This document shows positions 1 to 8,529 of a stretch of DNA of 64,000 nucleotides, piece by piece (position 1 is the stretch's first letter; every line of letters begins with the position of its first letter). The translations under genes were made by a program, and so were the position numbers. The DNA is from Elusimicrobium sp. (lineage in GTDB: Bacteria; Elusimicrobiota; Elusimicrobia; Elusimicrobiales; Elusimicrobiaceae), in assembly GCA_015062115.1 (NCBI GenBank), contig SUVG01000003.1, positions 161,672-225,671 of the forward strand. Direction: 5' to 3'. Under the pieces are notes generated by a model, which did not search any database, was not told where the DNA came from, and saw only the letters and a list, made by a program, of their open reading frames with translations.

Positions 1-40
1 TACCGCACATAAAGCAGTTTATGTGCTTACAGGGCACAAA

Positions 41-62
41 AAAACACCCTTTCGGGTGTTTT
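41..62 (-). terminator. Original tRNA-Val terminator, now displaced
   Basis: A 9-bp stem (AAAACACCC / GGGTGTTTT) with a TTTC loop lies directly beyond the displaced 3' half of tRNA-Val, with A/T runs on both sides. It is read from the minus strand and was probably the terminator of the original tRNA before insertion. A second hairpin (stem GCACATAAA / TTTATGTGC) lies at 5-26. Confidence 0.75.
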
Positions 63-114
63 TAAATGGTGCCCAGTATAGGATTTGAACCTATGACCTT
101 TCCCATGTCAAGGG
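60..114. repeat. attL: displaced tRNA-Val 3' half
   Basis: This is identical over 55 bp to 15912-15966. It contains the 3' 48 nt of the tRNA (anticodon arm, T arm, acceptor strand and encoded CCA) plus flanking bases. It is followed on the minus strand by the old terminator. The 5' part of the gene is missing, so this is a displaced fragment and not a functional tRNA. Confidence 0.92.
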
Positions 115-177
115 CGAATAGGATTTTTGCTTGCTAATTTTCCGACGAGAAAATGAGTTAGCGTTTGCCCTTTTTTA

Positions 178-200
178 CCATTGCCAAAATATTGACAATA
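178..200 (+). repeat. Left subterminal 23-bp direct repeat
   Basis: This 23-bp sequence recurs without mismatch, in the same orientation, at 15780-15802. The copies lie 63 bp and 109 bp inside the two att repeats. The position and the internal partial dyad (TTGCC...GACAA) suit an arm-type binding site for the recombinase or its directionality factor, but that role is inferred. Confidence 0.6.
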
Positions 201-208
201 GCGGTTGT

Positions 209-796
209 TTAATGCCGTGTTAACTTCTCTACAAGCATGTAAATGTTGGTATAAGGGTTTGCTTTTAATAAATTGGCTTTTTGCTTCATATGATGTTGTT
301 CAAGTTTTTTAGCATGATTGATTGCGGTGATTTGGTGTGGTGCCAGAAGTTCAAAGTAATCTTTGGTTTTCTCATATGGAAGATCTAAATAAGAGGAAAG
401 TCTATTAATAGCCTGGGCCGGCGTCATTGATGCTGAAGTATAGCAAAAATGAAGAAGAAACCAAATTTCAACACTTGGAATGGAGTAAGCGAAGTAATAT
501 TTTTTTGCCTTTGTAAGTGCTGCCGCTTTTTCAATCGGGAAATTGTCTTTATCTACCACAAGCCATATTTCAGGAGAGCTCCCTCGCAGATGAACCCCTT
601 GAAGAATATTTGAGACTTGTCTGGGCAGATTTTGAGGTGCTGAGTTTCTCCTACGTATGTGGAGCACATAAGAAGAATCTCTATCCTTAAATCCATTAAA
701 ATATATTTCTTCAGTTTCTCCATTCGTAATGATTACGATAGGTTTTTTTGTTTGGCGAAGATTAATTCTTCTAATCAGAGACCTATTTCTTTTCAT
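209..796 (-). CDS. rloB: RloB-family protein (AbiLii-like partner)
   Basis: This 195-aa protein resembles the RloB family, whose members pair with an AAA ATPase in RloA/RloB and AbiL-type abortive-infection loci. Visible landmarks are NGETEEIYF (residues 25-33), VVDKDNF (about 80-86) and SVEIWFLLHF (about 109-118). The first two have the E...DxD spacing of TOPRIM-like nuclease centres, so a nucleolytic role on phage or host nucleic acid is likely but inferred. It starts 4 bp after the stop of the RloA gene and is surely co-transcribed with it. It is the leftmost gene of the island, just inside the left repeat. Confidence 0.8.
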   Translation of the reverse strand: MKRNRSLIRRINLRQTKKPIVIITNGETEEIYFNGFKDRDSSYVLHIRRRNSAPQNLPRQVSNILQGVHLRGSSPEIWLVVDKDNFPIEKAAALTKAKKYYFAYSIPSVEIWFLLHFCYTSASMTPAQAINRLSSYLDLPYEKTKDYFELLAPHQITAINHAKKLEQHHMKQKANLLKANPYTNIYMLVEKLTRH

Positions 797-800
797 TTGG

Positions 801-2000
801 CTATATCCTAAAAGTTTTTAATACAGGGATTGCACCATACATGCCACCTAGATAACGGTCTTCCCAATTTACATCCTGACGTGCTTCTTTGGCATAATCC
901 ACTAATGAATATAGACAAGACTCTCCATATTTGTTCTTATCAACAAAGTAGATCTGGTCTTTTCGGAATAAATTAGGATGCAATAAGTTTGTATTATGAG
1001 TTGTAAAAATAAGCTGTATATTCTTATTTGTTTTGTTATTGCATTTTTGTATTAAATTTTCTACCAGTAAAGGATGCAAAGATTGCTCTAATTCATCTAC
1101 TAAAAGTACTCCGCCAGTTTTTTTGAGATCGAATAAAGAGCGTACTAAGTCCATGTAGCGCATTGTCCCATCGGATTCTTCAAATCTCGAAAATGTAATT
1201 TCTCCCATAGGCGAGCGTTCTTTGTTATATTTGATATGTTTGAATTGTAATTCGAATATTTCTTGTTGCGTCGCTGCCAATTCAGATAATGTATGAATCC
1301 CTAAACCACTAACCCCAACGTCAGCATTTTGAAGGGCCAATGCAATATCTTGAAGTTCAGTTTCGCTTATTTTAGTTGTTAATCCTCTACGAAAGTTTGA
1401 ATTGCCACGAGTAATTTGTCTGAAGAATTTCACAATTTCTTTACTAATTGGACCATTAAGTAAAAACGATATGGATAATACAGATACATCTTTACGTAGC
1501 AATTTCAAAGAGTTGATGTTCTTCCCTTCAGGGAATTTCTCTGGATTAGAATATAAGATCTTTTCCTTTTCTCGTTGGAACAAAACGACGTCTTTTTGCC
1601 CTAATATACTAAGGGACTCGGAAACAATTTCCTTGGCGGATATGGAAAACTCATAATGAAAAATTGTTTCTAATTTTTGAAGATAAAAATCTATAAAAAA
1701 CGATGTTGGAGCATTCTCGGTTTCTGTCGATAGTTTAAATGGAATATATAATTTCGTCAAAATTGGAATATCCTTTTCACCCACACTTCCAAATAGTGAA
1801 GTAAGAGCCATGAGGCTTTGGATAAGATTGCTTTTTCCACTAGCATTAGCTCCATAGATACAAGCAACTTTTAATACATTAGTGTTATTAACGGTCACCA
1901 GGGCATCTCTGTTGGTCTTTAACTTATTATATGCCACTAATGAAAGCTGCGCTTTCTCTTTAAAAGAAGTCATATTTTTAAAACCAAAATTAATTAACAT
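801..2000 (-). CDS. rloA: RloA-type AAA ATPase (AbiLi-like)
   Basis: This 399-aa ABC/SMC-like AAA ATPase has a Walker A motif GANASGKSNL at residues 50-59 and a Walker B/D-loop region LLVDELEQSLHPLL near residue 300. It lacks membrane segments, so it is a soluble ATPase of the AAA_15/AAA_21 type and not a transporter. An AAGAGG ribosome site precedes the ATG. In known systems the ATPase senses infection or controls the RloB effector; which trigger applies here cannot be read from sequence. A TGATAGGAT extended -10-like box lies upstream around 2050. Confidence 0.82.
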   Translation of the reverse strand: MLINFGFKNMTSFKEKAQLSLVAYNKLKTNRDALVTVNNTNVLKVACIYGANASGKSNLIQSLMALTSLFGSVGEKDIPILTKLYIPFKLSTETENAPTSFFIDFYLQKLETIFHYEFSISAKEIVSESLSILGQKDVVLFQREKEKILYSNPEKFPEGKNINSLKLLRKDVSVLSISFLLNGPISKEIVKFFRQITRGNSNFRRGLTTKISETELQDIALALQNADVGVSGLGIHTLSELAATQQEIFELQFKHIKYNKERSPMGEITFSRFEESDGTMRYMDLVRSLFDLKKTGGVLLVDELEQSLHPLLVENLIQKCNNKTNKNIQLIFTTHNTNLLHPNLFRKDQIYFVDKNKYGESCLYSLVDYAKEARQDVNWEDRYLGGMYGAIPVLKTFRI

Positions 2001-2113
2001 TTTTACCTCTTATTTTATTTGGGTGGAAAAACCTCTCGAATAAATCCTATCACAAAAGAGATCTATTTATCAAGTGAATTTTTTCATTAATATATATATT
2101 AATGAAAGAGTTT

Positions 2114-3205
2114 TTATTTGAGTTTTAATCGGTAATGTGTTGTTCTGCCTGCCCCAATCTGCCCTAAAATGCCGCGCTGTTGTAAGTCGGCTATGTCACG
2201 GGAGGCAGTATCGTGGGAACATTTGCAAATTTTAGCCCATTTGGTACTGGTTAAATGACCTGTAAAGCCATCAAAGAGCATATTGAGCATCTTGCTTTGG
2301 CGGTCATTAAAAGTTTCGCCTTGATGCTGTTTCCAAAAGGTCGCTTTAGCCAGTACCGTTTTTAAAAGTTCGTCCGAATCTTTGATGGCCTTCTCTAGTG
2401 TCTGCAAGAACCACTCTAGCCAATCGGTAATATTCAAATCGCCCTGCTGTGTAATTTCCAGTTGCTTATAATATTCTTTACGCTCTTTGGCAATTTGGGA
2501 AGACATAGAATAGAACCGATTAGCAGAAGATTCGCTCCGTGCCAGTAATAATTCCGTCAAAGCACGGGCAATACGTCCGTTTCCATCGTCAAACGGGTGC
2601 AAAATAACAAACCATAAGTGCGTAATAGCGGCTTTGAGAACGTTGTCAGTTTCGTCCATATTGATAAATTCAAACAATTTCTCCATTTCGCCGTCCAGTA
2701 CAGTTGCGGCAGGGGCTTCATAGTGTACCTTTTCATTACCCATTGGTCCGGAAACTACTTGCATAGGGCCTAGTTTATCATCCCGATAATCACCTGCTTT
2801 AATGGTATAAAATCCGCTCTTGCCTTCGGGGAACATATGTTGATGCCACGCACACAAACGCGCCTTGTTAGTAGGAGCATCATAGTGCTGAATAGCATCT
2901 AGCATCATTTCTACTGTGCCATCTACATTGCGAGCCACGGGAATATCCTCATTAGGCAACCCCAAACGTCGTGCAATAGAGGAGCGAACCTGTGCTATAT
3001 CTAACAGTTGGCCTTCAATTTGGTTAGATTTTAAAATTTCTTCCGTAAGCGCTTGAAGCAAGGCATTATCCTGCATAGCAAACCCGATGTTTTGCATTTT
3101 ACCCAATAACAACCCTTGCGACAGTTTTACCTGTGCAAGCTGAGATAAAATCTTTGTTTTGTTCCACGTAAAGTGCGGCCAGTTTTCATTTTGATAGATA
3201 TACAT
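2114..3205 (-). CDS. Fic-domain AMPylase-like protein, class II
   Basis: This 363-aa Fic/DOC family protein probably transfers AMP or another nucleotide moiety to a target protein. The active-site loop HPFDDGNGR (203-211) matches the HPFx(D/E)GNGR consensus. An inhibitory-helix motif SNQIEG (60-65) fits the (S/T)xxxE(G/N) pattern and lies N-terminal to the Fic core, as in class II self-inhibited enzymes. The N-terminus resembles DUF4172, and the C-terminal 80 residues look like a winged helix (SHDTASRDIADLQQRGI), suggesting DNA binding. An AGGAG site precedes the ATG, with a TGTTATAAT promoter box near 3230. The physiological target is unknown. Confidence 0.9.
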   Translation of the reverse strand: MYIYQNENWPHFTWNKTKILSQLAQVKLSQGLLLGKMQNIGFAMQDNALLQALTEEILKSNQIEGQLLDIAQVRSSIARRLGLPNEDIPVARNVDGTVEMMLDAIQHYDAPTNKARLCAWHQHMFPEGKSGFYTIKAGDYRDDKLGPMQVVSGPMGNEKVHYEAPAATVLDGEMEKLFEFINMDETDNVLKAAITHLWFVILHPFDDGNGRIARALTELLLARSESSANRFYSMSSQIAKERKEYYKQLEITQQGDLNITDWLEWFLQTLEKAIKDSDELLKTVLAKATFWKQHQGETFNDRQSKMLNMLFDGFTGHLTSTKWAKICKCSHDTASRDIADLQQRGILGQIGAGRTTHYRLKLK

Positions 3206-3292
3206 AATTCGCTCCTATGAAACTATTATAACATAAACTACGCACAAAATACGCATATTTTGCGTAGTTTATGCGTAGATTACGGATTTCCC

Positions 3293-4297
3293 CTATACAA
3301 TGTTAAGTGGAATCATTCCATCCATTACCATCATCTTGCTAGCAATTTCGCCCGTTTTGAACCGCAAATAGCGTTGTGTGGTTGTAATTTTACTATGCCC
3401 AAGGAGCCTTTGTAAATGTTCCAAAGTGCCGCCACGGTTTAGAAAATTCACCGCAAATGAGTGTCTCATATCGTGCGGTCTTATATGGCCGATTTCTGAT
3501 TTTTCACAGGCCTTATTGAGTTGGTATTTTAATTTGTCTTTAGTTATCTTTTCAAACACAAGGCCACTTTTTTGTGGATTGAGTCCTTGTAAAATTCGCT
3601 CTATATCTGAGGTTAGTCCCAAAGTGCGAGGGCATTCTGTTTTAGTTTTAGGAATAAAAATTGTCTTACGGGTAAAATCAATATTTTCCCAACGTAGGCC
3701 CAACAATTCTTGCCGTCTAAGTCCCGTATAAAACCCAATAGTTACGCAAGGCCGTACTTCATCGCTAATAAATGGTAAAAGTTTTTGAATCTCCTGTTCA
3801 TTAATTGGATGAGGTTCAAAAGGTTCTTCATCGTGTTGTTTTTTAACTTTGTGGCAGGGATTGGGTCCGCTGTATTTGTCCCAGTCGCTTAAGCAATTAA
3901 AAAACTTGCTGATAATGCCAAAGTAGCGGTCAGCATTTGCGTAGGAGGTTTCTAAGGCCTTTTGATTGTAAAAACTTTGTACTTCTAATGGAGTTACTTC
4001 CTTTAGGGTATAGTTACCAAAGTGACCTAAAATTTTCTCAAACATTGCCATATAGGTTTGTTTAGAAGGACGCAGTTCTATATGATGCTTAATAAATAAG
4101 GGAGCCATATCTTTGAATAGTTGGCTTTCTTGCATTAAACGTGGGTTATTTTTTGCTTTATAGAAAGAATTGGTGCGTTTAGCCAATTCTTCCTTAGCGG
4201 CTGATTCATTGGTAGCAACAATGTGACGATGTCTTTTGCCCGTCTCATCATAGTAATCAATTCCGTAAAGTCCTTTTTCATTTTGATAAATTTTCAT
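3293..4297 (-). CDS. int: Tyrosine recombinase (integrase) of the island
   Basis: This 334-aa phage-type integrase has an N-terminal arm-binding region, a SAM-like core-binding domain (about 60-150) and a catalytic domain. Catalytic residues visible are R194 (TGLRR), H275-x-x-R278 (HDMR), H301 (GHSK) and the nucleophile Y310 (TTTQRY), so the enzyme looks intact. It is the natural candidate for recombination between the tRNA-Val repeats at the two ends. It sits about 3 kb from the left end, which is unusual because integrases are mostly terminal; defence cargo has been inserted between it and attL. The upstream region is shared with a divergent RHH gene. Confidence 0.93.
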   Translation of the reverse strand: MKIYQNEKGLYGIDYYDETGKRHRHIVATNESAAKEELAKRTNSFYKAKNNPRLMQESQLFKDMAPLFIKHHIELRPSKQTYMAMFEKILGHFGNYTLKEVTPLEVQSFYNQKALETSYANADRYFGIISKFFNCLSDWDKYSGPNPCHKVKKQHDEEPFEPHPINEQEIQKLLPFISDEVRPCVTIGFYTGLRRQELLGLRWENIDFTRKTIFIPKTKTECPRTLGLTSDIERILQGLNPQKSGLVFEKITKDKLKYQLNKACEKSEIGHIRPHDMRHSFAVNFLNRGGTLEHLQRLLGHSKITTTQRYLRFKTGEIASKMMVMDGMIPLNIV

Positions 4298-4319
4298 ATC
4301 TAATATTCTCTAGTATTAT

Positions 4320-4350
4320 AATATCATATTACATAATAATATATGATATT
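4320..4350. promoter_or_regulatory. Putative operator between int and the RHH gene
   Basis: An inverted repeat with perfect 10-bp arms (AATATCATAT at 4320-4329 and ATATGATATT at 4341-4350) lies in the AT-rich divergent promoter region. A 14-bp direct repeat (4291-4304 and 4364-4377) brackets it, and the first copy covers the integrase start codon. Ribbon-helix-helix repressors bind dyads of this kind, so autoregulation by the adjacent RHH protein and control of int is a reasonable inference. Confidence 0.5.
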
Positions 4351-4398
4351 GTCAAGTATTATATTTTCATATCTAATCAAATTTGCTATTATCTATAT

Positions 4399-4563
4399 AT
4401 GTCCGAACAAGATAACGAACAAAAAATTAAAACGATAAGTTTTACACTTCCCGACGAACTTTTGAAACAAGCCAAAGATTATGCCCATCGGGAAGACCGT
4501 AACTTATCTTCGGTTATTCGGTTGGCTCTGAAACGGTTCTTAGAGTCCGAGCAAGCCAAATAA
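4399..4563 (+). CDS. Small ribbon-helix-helix DNA-binding protein
   Basis: This 54-aa protein reads as an Arc/CopG-type RHH domain: a beta strand KTISFTLPDELLKQAKDYA followed by REDRNLSSVIRLALKRFLE. It is the only plus-strand gene in the left 6.9 kb of the island and is divergent from the integrase. Its size and position suit a repressor or directionality factor for the element. No strong ribosome site precedes the ATG. Function is inferred from fold and context only. Confidence 0.72.
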   Translation: MSEQDNEQKIKTISFTLPDELLKQAKDYAHREDRNLSSVIRLALKRFLESEQAK

Positions 4564-4574
4564 CCGAGTCCCGC

Positions 4575-4781
4575 TTAAGAGTGGCTGAAGGAATCTTCTG
4601 TAGCATCTTCTACCATTTGCTCTATCTTCGCCCGTTTAAAGAGAAGTCTCCCAGATAACTTAACTATAGTTCCTTTAGGAAATTCCGCACGAGTCCTTTT
4701 TGAGTAAATGGTTTTTGGGGAAAGATGTAAATATGCGGCCACTTCATTTACATCCATTAAGGGATTTGTATTGTTAAACAT
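4575..4781 (-). CDS. Excisionase-type helix-turn-helix protein
   Basis: This 68-aa protein has a MerR-like/HTH_17 core (LMDVNEVAAYLHLSPKTIYS) typical of excisionases and small DNA-binding regulators in mobile elements. The reading frame is open upstream to 4943, but the start is placed at 4781 because an AAGGAGA ribosome site lies 8 nt before that ATG and the upstream extension has no domain character. The gene converges with the RHH gene (11 bp between stops). It could be the recombination directionality factor of the island. Confidence 0.7.
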   Translation of the reverse strand: MFNNTNPLMDVNEVAAYLHLSPKTIYSKRTRAEFPKGTIVKLSGRLLFKRAKIEQMVEDATEDSFSHS

Positions 4782-5009
4782 TTGTATTGTTCTCCTTCTA
4801 TTTTTGATGAATGTGCCTGGTTCTACCCCTTCTAAATGATTTAAGATGTTGCAATGTTTTGTCCTCTTTAATAAAATAAATCGGTTACTCTTTATGTTTT
4901 GTGTAATATGTGCTCCATATATAGGGACAAAACATTTACACAAGTTAAATCATTATTTTGTGTTGAATAAGAATCTAGTACAATTCATCTGTTATTAATT
5001 TCCTTCTTA

Positions 5010-5028
5010 AAGGTTACCTTGTAACCTT
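5010..5028. promoter_or_regulatory. Palindrome in regulator intergenic region
   Basis: Perfect 8-bp arms (AAGGTTAC / GTAACCTT) are separated by 3 bp. The site lies between two small HTH genes, upstream of the excisionase-like gene and downstream of the XRE gene. It is a plausible operator for one of them; there is no direct proof. Confidence 0.4.
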
Positions 5029-5118
5029 GTCAAGTCTACTTCGTACCCTTGACGATATTCACTTCCTTTCTATGTACTTGTTATTGCTTTCTTACTTATT
5101 CTCACATAATATACATCC

Positions 5119-5310
5119 TCATTTATCATTTACTTCCTGAGTCTTTACCAGTTGTTCAATTTGGTAAATTTGCAACTTTTGGGGTTGCGTATGCTCGTTA
5201 AGCCATTTGTTGACGGATACACAAGATACACCTAACTTTTTGGCTAATTCGTTCTGTGTAAGTCTGTTTTTAAGTCTATACTCTTCTAGTTGTTTAATTA
5301 AGTCCTTCAT
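5119..5310 (-). CDS. XRE-family HTH regulator
   Basis: This 63-aa protein is almost entirely one Cro/C1-type helix-turn-helix: LTQNELAKKLGVSCVSVNKW forms helices 2-3. An AAGGAGT ribosome site precedes the ATG at 5310. It lies 23 bp downstream of the Rep-like gene and is probably co-transcribed with it, which suggests control of replication or of the element's lysogeny-like state. No sensor domain is present. Confidence 0.82.
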   Translation of the reverse strand: MKDLIKQLEEYRLKNRLTQNELAKKLGVSCVSVNKWLNEHTQPQKLQIYQIEQLVKTQEVNDK

Positions 5311-5333
5311 TGTTACTCCTTTAAATATTTCTG

Positions 5334-6410
5334 CTAATCTTCAATTACTTCATTGGTTTGGTCATCTACCCGAATAGGTCTAAAATTATTTACAGTTCGT
5401 ACTATTCGCTTGATTAAATATTCCCGCCTAGGTTTAAAATGTTCACTTAGTTTTTTTTGTTTGTTTTTGGCTTCTGCATACTGACCATACTGTGCTTTCT
5501 GCCCGCCATATCTCTTTTCTACGGGATTAAAAATTTCTTTAATGGTATATGCCCCGTGTCTTCTTTCTAATGAAGTAAGCCCTGTATATTGCAAAATATC
5601 ACTAGCAGATACTCCTTGTTTAATTGCCTGGTTTATCTGCCTAAGTTCTGTCTCTTTAGAACAGCCTGCGGGAGGCAGATTATTCACTACGTCTCCCAGG
5701 CAACTTACTAAAACCTGGTGAACCAATTTACTATCCCACACATCACGTAAAGTAAATTTCCCATCACATTTTTTAAACTTCGATAGGTAACTATTAACGG
5801 CAGAACTACCATAAAAAGAGACCTCATATCTAAGCACCTGCTTTCCTTCCTTCAGCAAATTGCAATAGATTTCTTTATTTAAATTATTATGCTTGCTTTT
5901 ACTTACAATTTCCTTGTTTGTTTTATCGTAGAAACCAATATCTTTTCCCTCATTACTTACACCAACCTTATAACCATTCTGTCTACCTTTTCTATAGTGA
6001 TGAAATGCAGGGGCGTTATATCCTTTGGTTAAACATTTCCCTAGCCTCTTAAACAAGGCAAGCAAGCACACATTGATAGGTAAAATAATGTTCTTGCCGT
6101 ACTCTAAGTAATAAATCCCTGCATTATAGATGGCTTCTTTCGACACGTCTAATCCCTTATATCTGAATGCCTCTTGAATTTCCAACACAATTTTATCTAA
6201 GTCTGCATCTGTTGCTTCTGCTAGATTATTTCCAAATAAGCATCTAGGTACGGCTACATCAAAAACAAACTGATGTTTTTGGCGATGATAATACACAACG
6301 GGTTTATTTTTCGGATTCATAATTTGGTCTTCTTTCAATAACTCTATACTTCCTGTCCATATTTCTTTTACATCTTGTGGTTCAATTCCACCTTTCATTC
6401 GGTCAATCAT
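5334..6410 (-). CDS. Putative replication initiator (phage/plasmid Rep-like)
   Basis: This protein of about 358 aa has features reminiscent of G2P/RstA-type replication initiators: GFYDKTNKEI and QVLRYEVSFYG, the pattern seen around the core of inoviral and plasmid rolling-circle initiators. No HUH motif was confirmed by eye, so the family call is provisional. A GTG at 6422 is possible, but the ATG at 6410 is preferred because GAGGTG then serves as its ribosome site. Repeats resembling iterons lie just upstream (6475-6632). A replication protein would imply a circular, replicating excised form. Confidence 0.5.
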   Translation of the reverse strand: MIDRMKGGIEPQDVKEIWTGSIELLKEDQIMNPKNKPVVYYHRQKHQFVFDVAVPRCLFGNNLAEATDADLDKIVLEIQEAFRYKGLDVSKEAIYNAGIYYLEYGKNIILPINVCLLALFKRLGKCLTKGYNAPAFHHYRKGRQNGYKVGVSNEGKDIGFYDKTNKEIVSKSKHNNLNKEIYCNLLKEGKQVLRYEVSFYGSSAVNSYLSKFKKCDGKFTLRDVWDSKLVHQVLVSCLGDVVNNLPPAGCSKETELRQINQAIKQGVSASDILQYTGLTSLERRHGAYTIKEIFNPVEKRYGGQKAQYGQYAEAKNKQKKLSEHFKPRREYLIKRIVRTVNNFRPIRVDDQTNEVIED

Positions 6411-6474
6411 ATTTGTTGACACCTCTTCAGTTAAAATCCAGACTTTTGCTCTGGGAACCTTTTAGTGTTCAACA

Positions 6475-6632
6475 AATATACAAGTGTAAACCTTTTTTAA
6501 TTTTTCTTTAGAAAGATAGATAATTTTAAACGTTATTTGCTCTCTGTTTGGCATTATGAAATGATTTTAGTTTCCACAAAATTCATTACAATCTTCTATC
6601 TTGTCCTTCTACTTAATATATAAGTGTAAACC
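6475..6632. repeat. Iteron-like 18-bp repeats upstream of Rep gene
   Basis: Two 18-bp copies of AATATAYAAGTGTAAACC lie at 6475-6492 and 6615-6632, in the same orientation, 140 bp apart, with one mismatch. They lie in an AT-rich stretch upstream of the Rep-like gene, as expected for initiator-binding sites or operators. Two copies is few for a classical iteron origin. Confidence 0.45.
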
Positions 6633-7009
6633 AAACTCAACTTCTATTCACAAATACTGCGTTTATTATCACTTTTCACCTTATACTTCAGGGGCTTTTT
6701 AGACAAAAAAATCCTCTATCCGTTCTATGTAATACTAAAACGTAAATTATTTTAAACTGCTAGTTAGAAATATAACATCAGGTAAAATTCTTGGGAGTAC
6801 ACGACATACTTCACGAGGAACTACACGATGATTATTACTTTCAGTATTCCTATTATGGCAAATATAATTTTTGTGAAATAGGGCCAATGGACCTACTCCA
6901 GCGGGACATAAAGTCCTATTTTTGCCATCAGCTAATTTGCCATCCTACCTTCTAATCTTATATGTTAAAATGTAAGCAAGAAACAAAAAAACACTTTACA
7001 GGGGCGGTT
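6633..7009. other. AT-rich intergenic stretch before hsdM
   Basis: No convincing gene was found. One frame opening at a TTG (6791) runs 54 codons to a TAA at 6953 with a protein-like composition (for example LHDDYYFQYSYYGKYN), but it has no ATG and no ribosome site. It may be a gene fragment left by rearrangement. The promoter of the restriction operon must lie here; no strong consensus box stands out. Confidence 0.4.
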
Positions 7010-8527
7010 ATGATTACAGGAGACGTTAAAAACAAACTGGATAAACTTTGGAATGCTATGTGGAGCAACCAAATGACGAACCCGTGGATAGATATTCAGC
7101 AGATTACCTATCTTATTTTCATTAAAAGTTTGGACGATAACCAAATCAAGCAAGAGCGTATCGTAAATGACCAAATCGCCCACGGTATTAAAGCCACCCT
7201 TAAAGACCCCATTTTTAAGTCAGGCACTTACACGGATAAAGACAATAAAATTTCCGTTCCCTATAAGGATTTACGTTGGTCTACTTTCAAGCATTTTGAA
7301 CCTAAAAAAATGTTTGATAACCTTAAAAACAACGTGTTCCCGTTCATCAAGCAGTTAAAGTCGGACAAGGCCACCGCATTTGCTAATTTTATGGAGAAGG
7401 CAGAATTTGCCGTTACTACGCCGTATATTTTAAGCAAGATGGTGGATTCTTTAAGTGATGAAACCCTCGGCTTTAGTAATAAGGACTTAATGGGTGACTG
7501 CTATGAATACCTGCTATCCAAAATGGCAACTAGCGGAGATAACGGGCAATTTAGAACGCCTCGCCACATTACGCAGATGATGGTGGAACTGGTGCAACCC
7601 ACACTTAAAGATACCATTGTGGACCCTGCTATGGGTACGGCGGGCTTTTTAACTTCTGCCGCTCAGTATATCCAAGCCCATTATTCAAAGGAACTTTTTA
7701 ACAAAACAAATAAAACTCATTTTCATAATGAGATGTTTACGGGGTTTGATACAGATACCGATATGCTCCGTATCGGCTGTATGAATATGACCTTGCACAA
7801 CGTGGATAACCCTACTATTAAATACAACAACTCGCTTTCCCAAGATTATGATGAAAAGGGCAAATACTCGTTGATTTTAGCCAACCCACCCTTTTCAGGC
7901 AGTTTAGAGCCATCCACCGTGTCCAACAGTTTAAATGCAATTAGCGGCGGTACAAAAGCAACGGAACTCTTATTTTTGGCCCTGTTTTTGCGGTTGTTGC
8001 AAGTAGGTGGGCGTTGTGCTTCCGTTGTGCCTGTGGGCGTACTTAATAACACTAATGAAAAAGCCTACACTATCCTGCGTAAAGAATTAGTAGAAAACCA
8101 AAAATTGGAAGCCGTTATTTTTATGCCTTCTGGGGTGTTTGAACCTTATTCAGGCGTACAAACGGGCATTTTGATTTTTACTAAAACTAACTCTGGCGGA
8201 ACAGGTAAAGTATGGTTTTACAATATGGAAAATGACGGCTTGACCCTCAACAAAAAGCGCGACCCTATTGACGATAACGACATCCCCGATATTGTGGCTC
8301 GCTTCCATAACCTAAAAGGGGAAGCCAAACGTACCCGCAAAGATAAATCGTTCCTAGTGGACAAAGATGAAATTGTTAAGAACGATTATGTGCTTAGTTT
8401 CAATAAATACCACGAACGGGAAATTGTTCAGCAAGAGTTTCGGCCCGTACAAGATATTTTGAACTCCATTACCACGCTTGAGAAACAGTTTAAAGACGTG
8501 ATGGCGGAAATTGGCAAAGGAATTTAG
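7010..8527 (+). CDS. hsdM: Type I restriction-modification methyltransferase subunit
   Basis: HsdM transfers methyl groups from SAM to N6 of adenine in the bipartite target selected by HsdS. Landmarks are the N-terminal HsdM helical domain, SAM-binding motif DPAMGTAGFL, and catalytic motif IV NPPFSGS. The start is placed at 7010 (about 505 aa), where MITGDVKNKLDKLW matches the usual HsdM beginning and a G-rich site (AGGGGCGG) precedes it; an in-frame ATG at 6962 adds 16 residues. The gene leads the hsdM-hsdS-hsdR operon and is separated from hsdS by 2 bp. All key motifs are intact. Confidence 0.95.
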   Translation: MITGDVKNKLDKLWNAMWSNQMTNPWIDIQQITYLIFIKSLDDNQIKQERIVNDQIAHGIKATLKDPIFKSGTYTDKDNKISVPYKDLRWSTFKHFEPKKMFDNLKNNVFPFIKQLKSDKATAFANFMEKAEFAVTTPYILSKMVDSLSDETLGFSNKDLMGDCYEYLLSKMATSGDNGQFRTPRHITQMMVELVQPTLKDTIVDPAMGTAGFLTSAAQYIQAHYSKELFNKTNKTHFHNEMFTGFDTDTDMLRIGCMNMTLHNVDNPTIKYNNSLSQDYDEKGKYSLILANPPFSGSLEPSTVSNSLNAISGGTKATELLFLALFLRLLQVGGRCASVVPVGVLNNTNEKAYTILRKELVENQKLEAVIFMPSGVFEPYSGVQTGILIFTKTNSGGTGKVWFYNMENDGLTLNKKRDPIDDNDIPDIVARFHNLKGEAKRTRKDKSFLVDKDEIVKNDYVLSFNKYHEREIVQQEFRPVQDILNSITTLEKQFKDVMAEIGKGI

Positions 8528-8529
8528 AA

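Noticed and set aside
6791-6955. 54-codon TTG-initiated frame before hsdM
   Set aside because: Protein-like composition but no ATG, ribosome site or family resemblance; kept only as a possible fragment.
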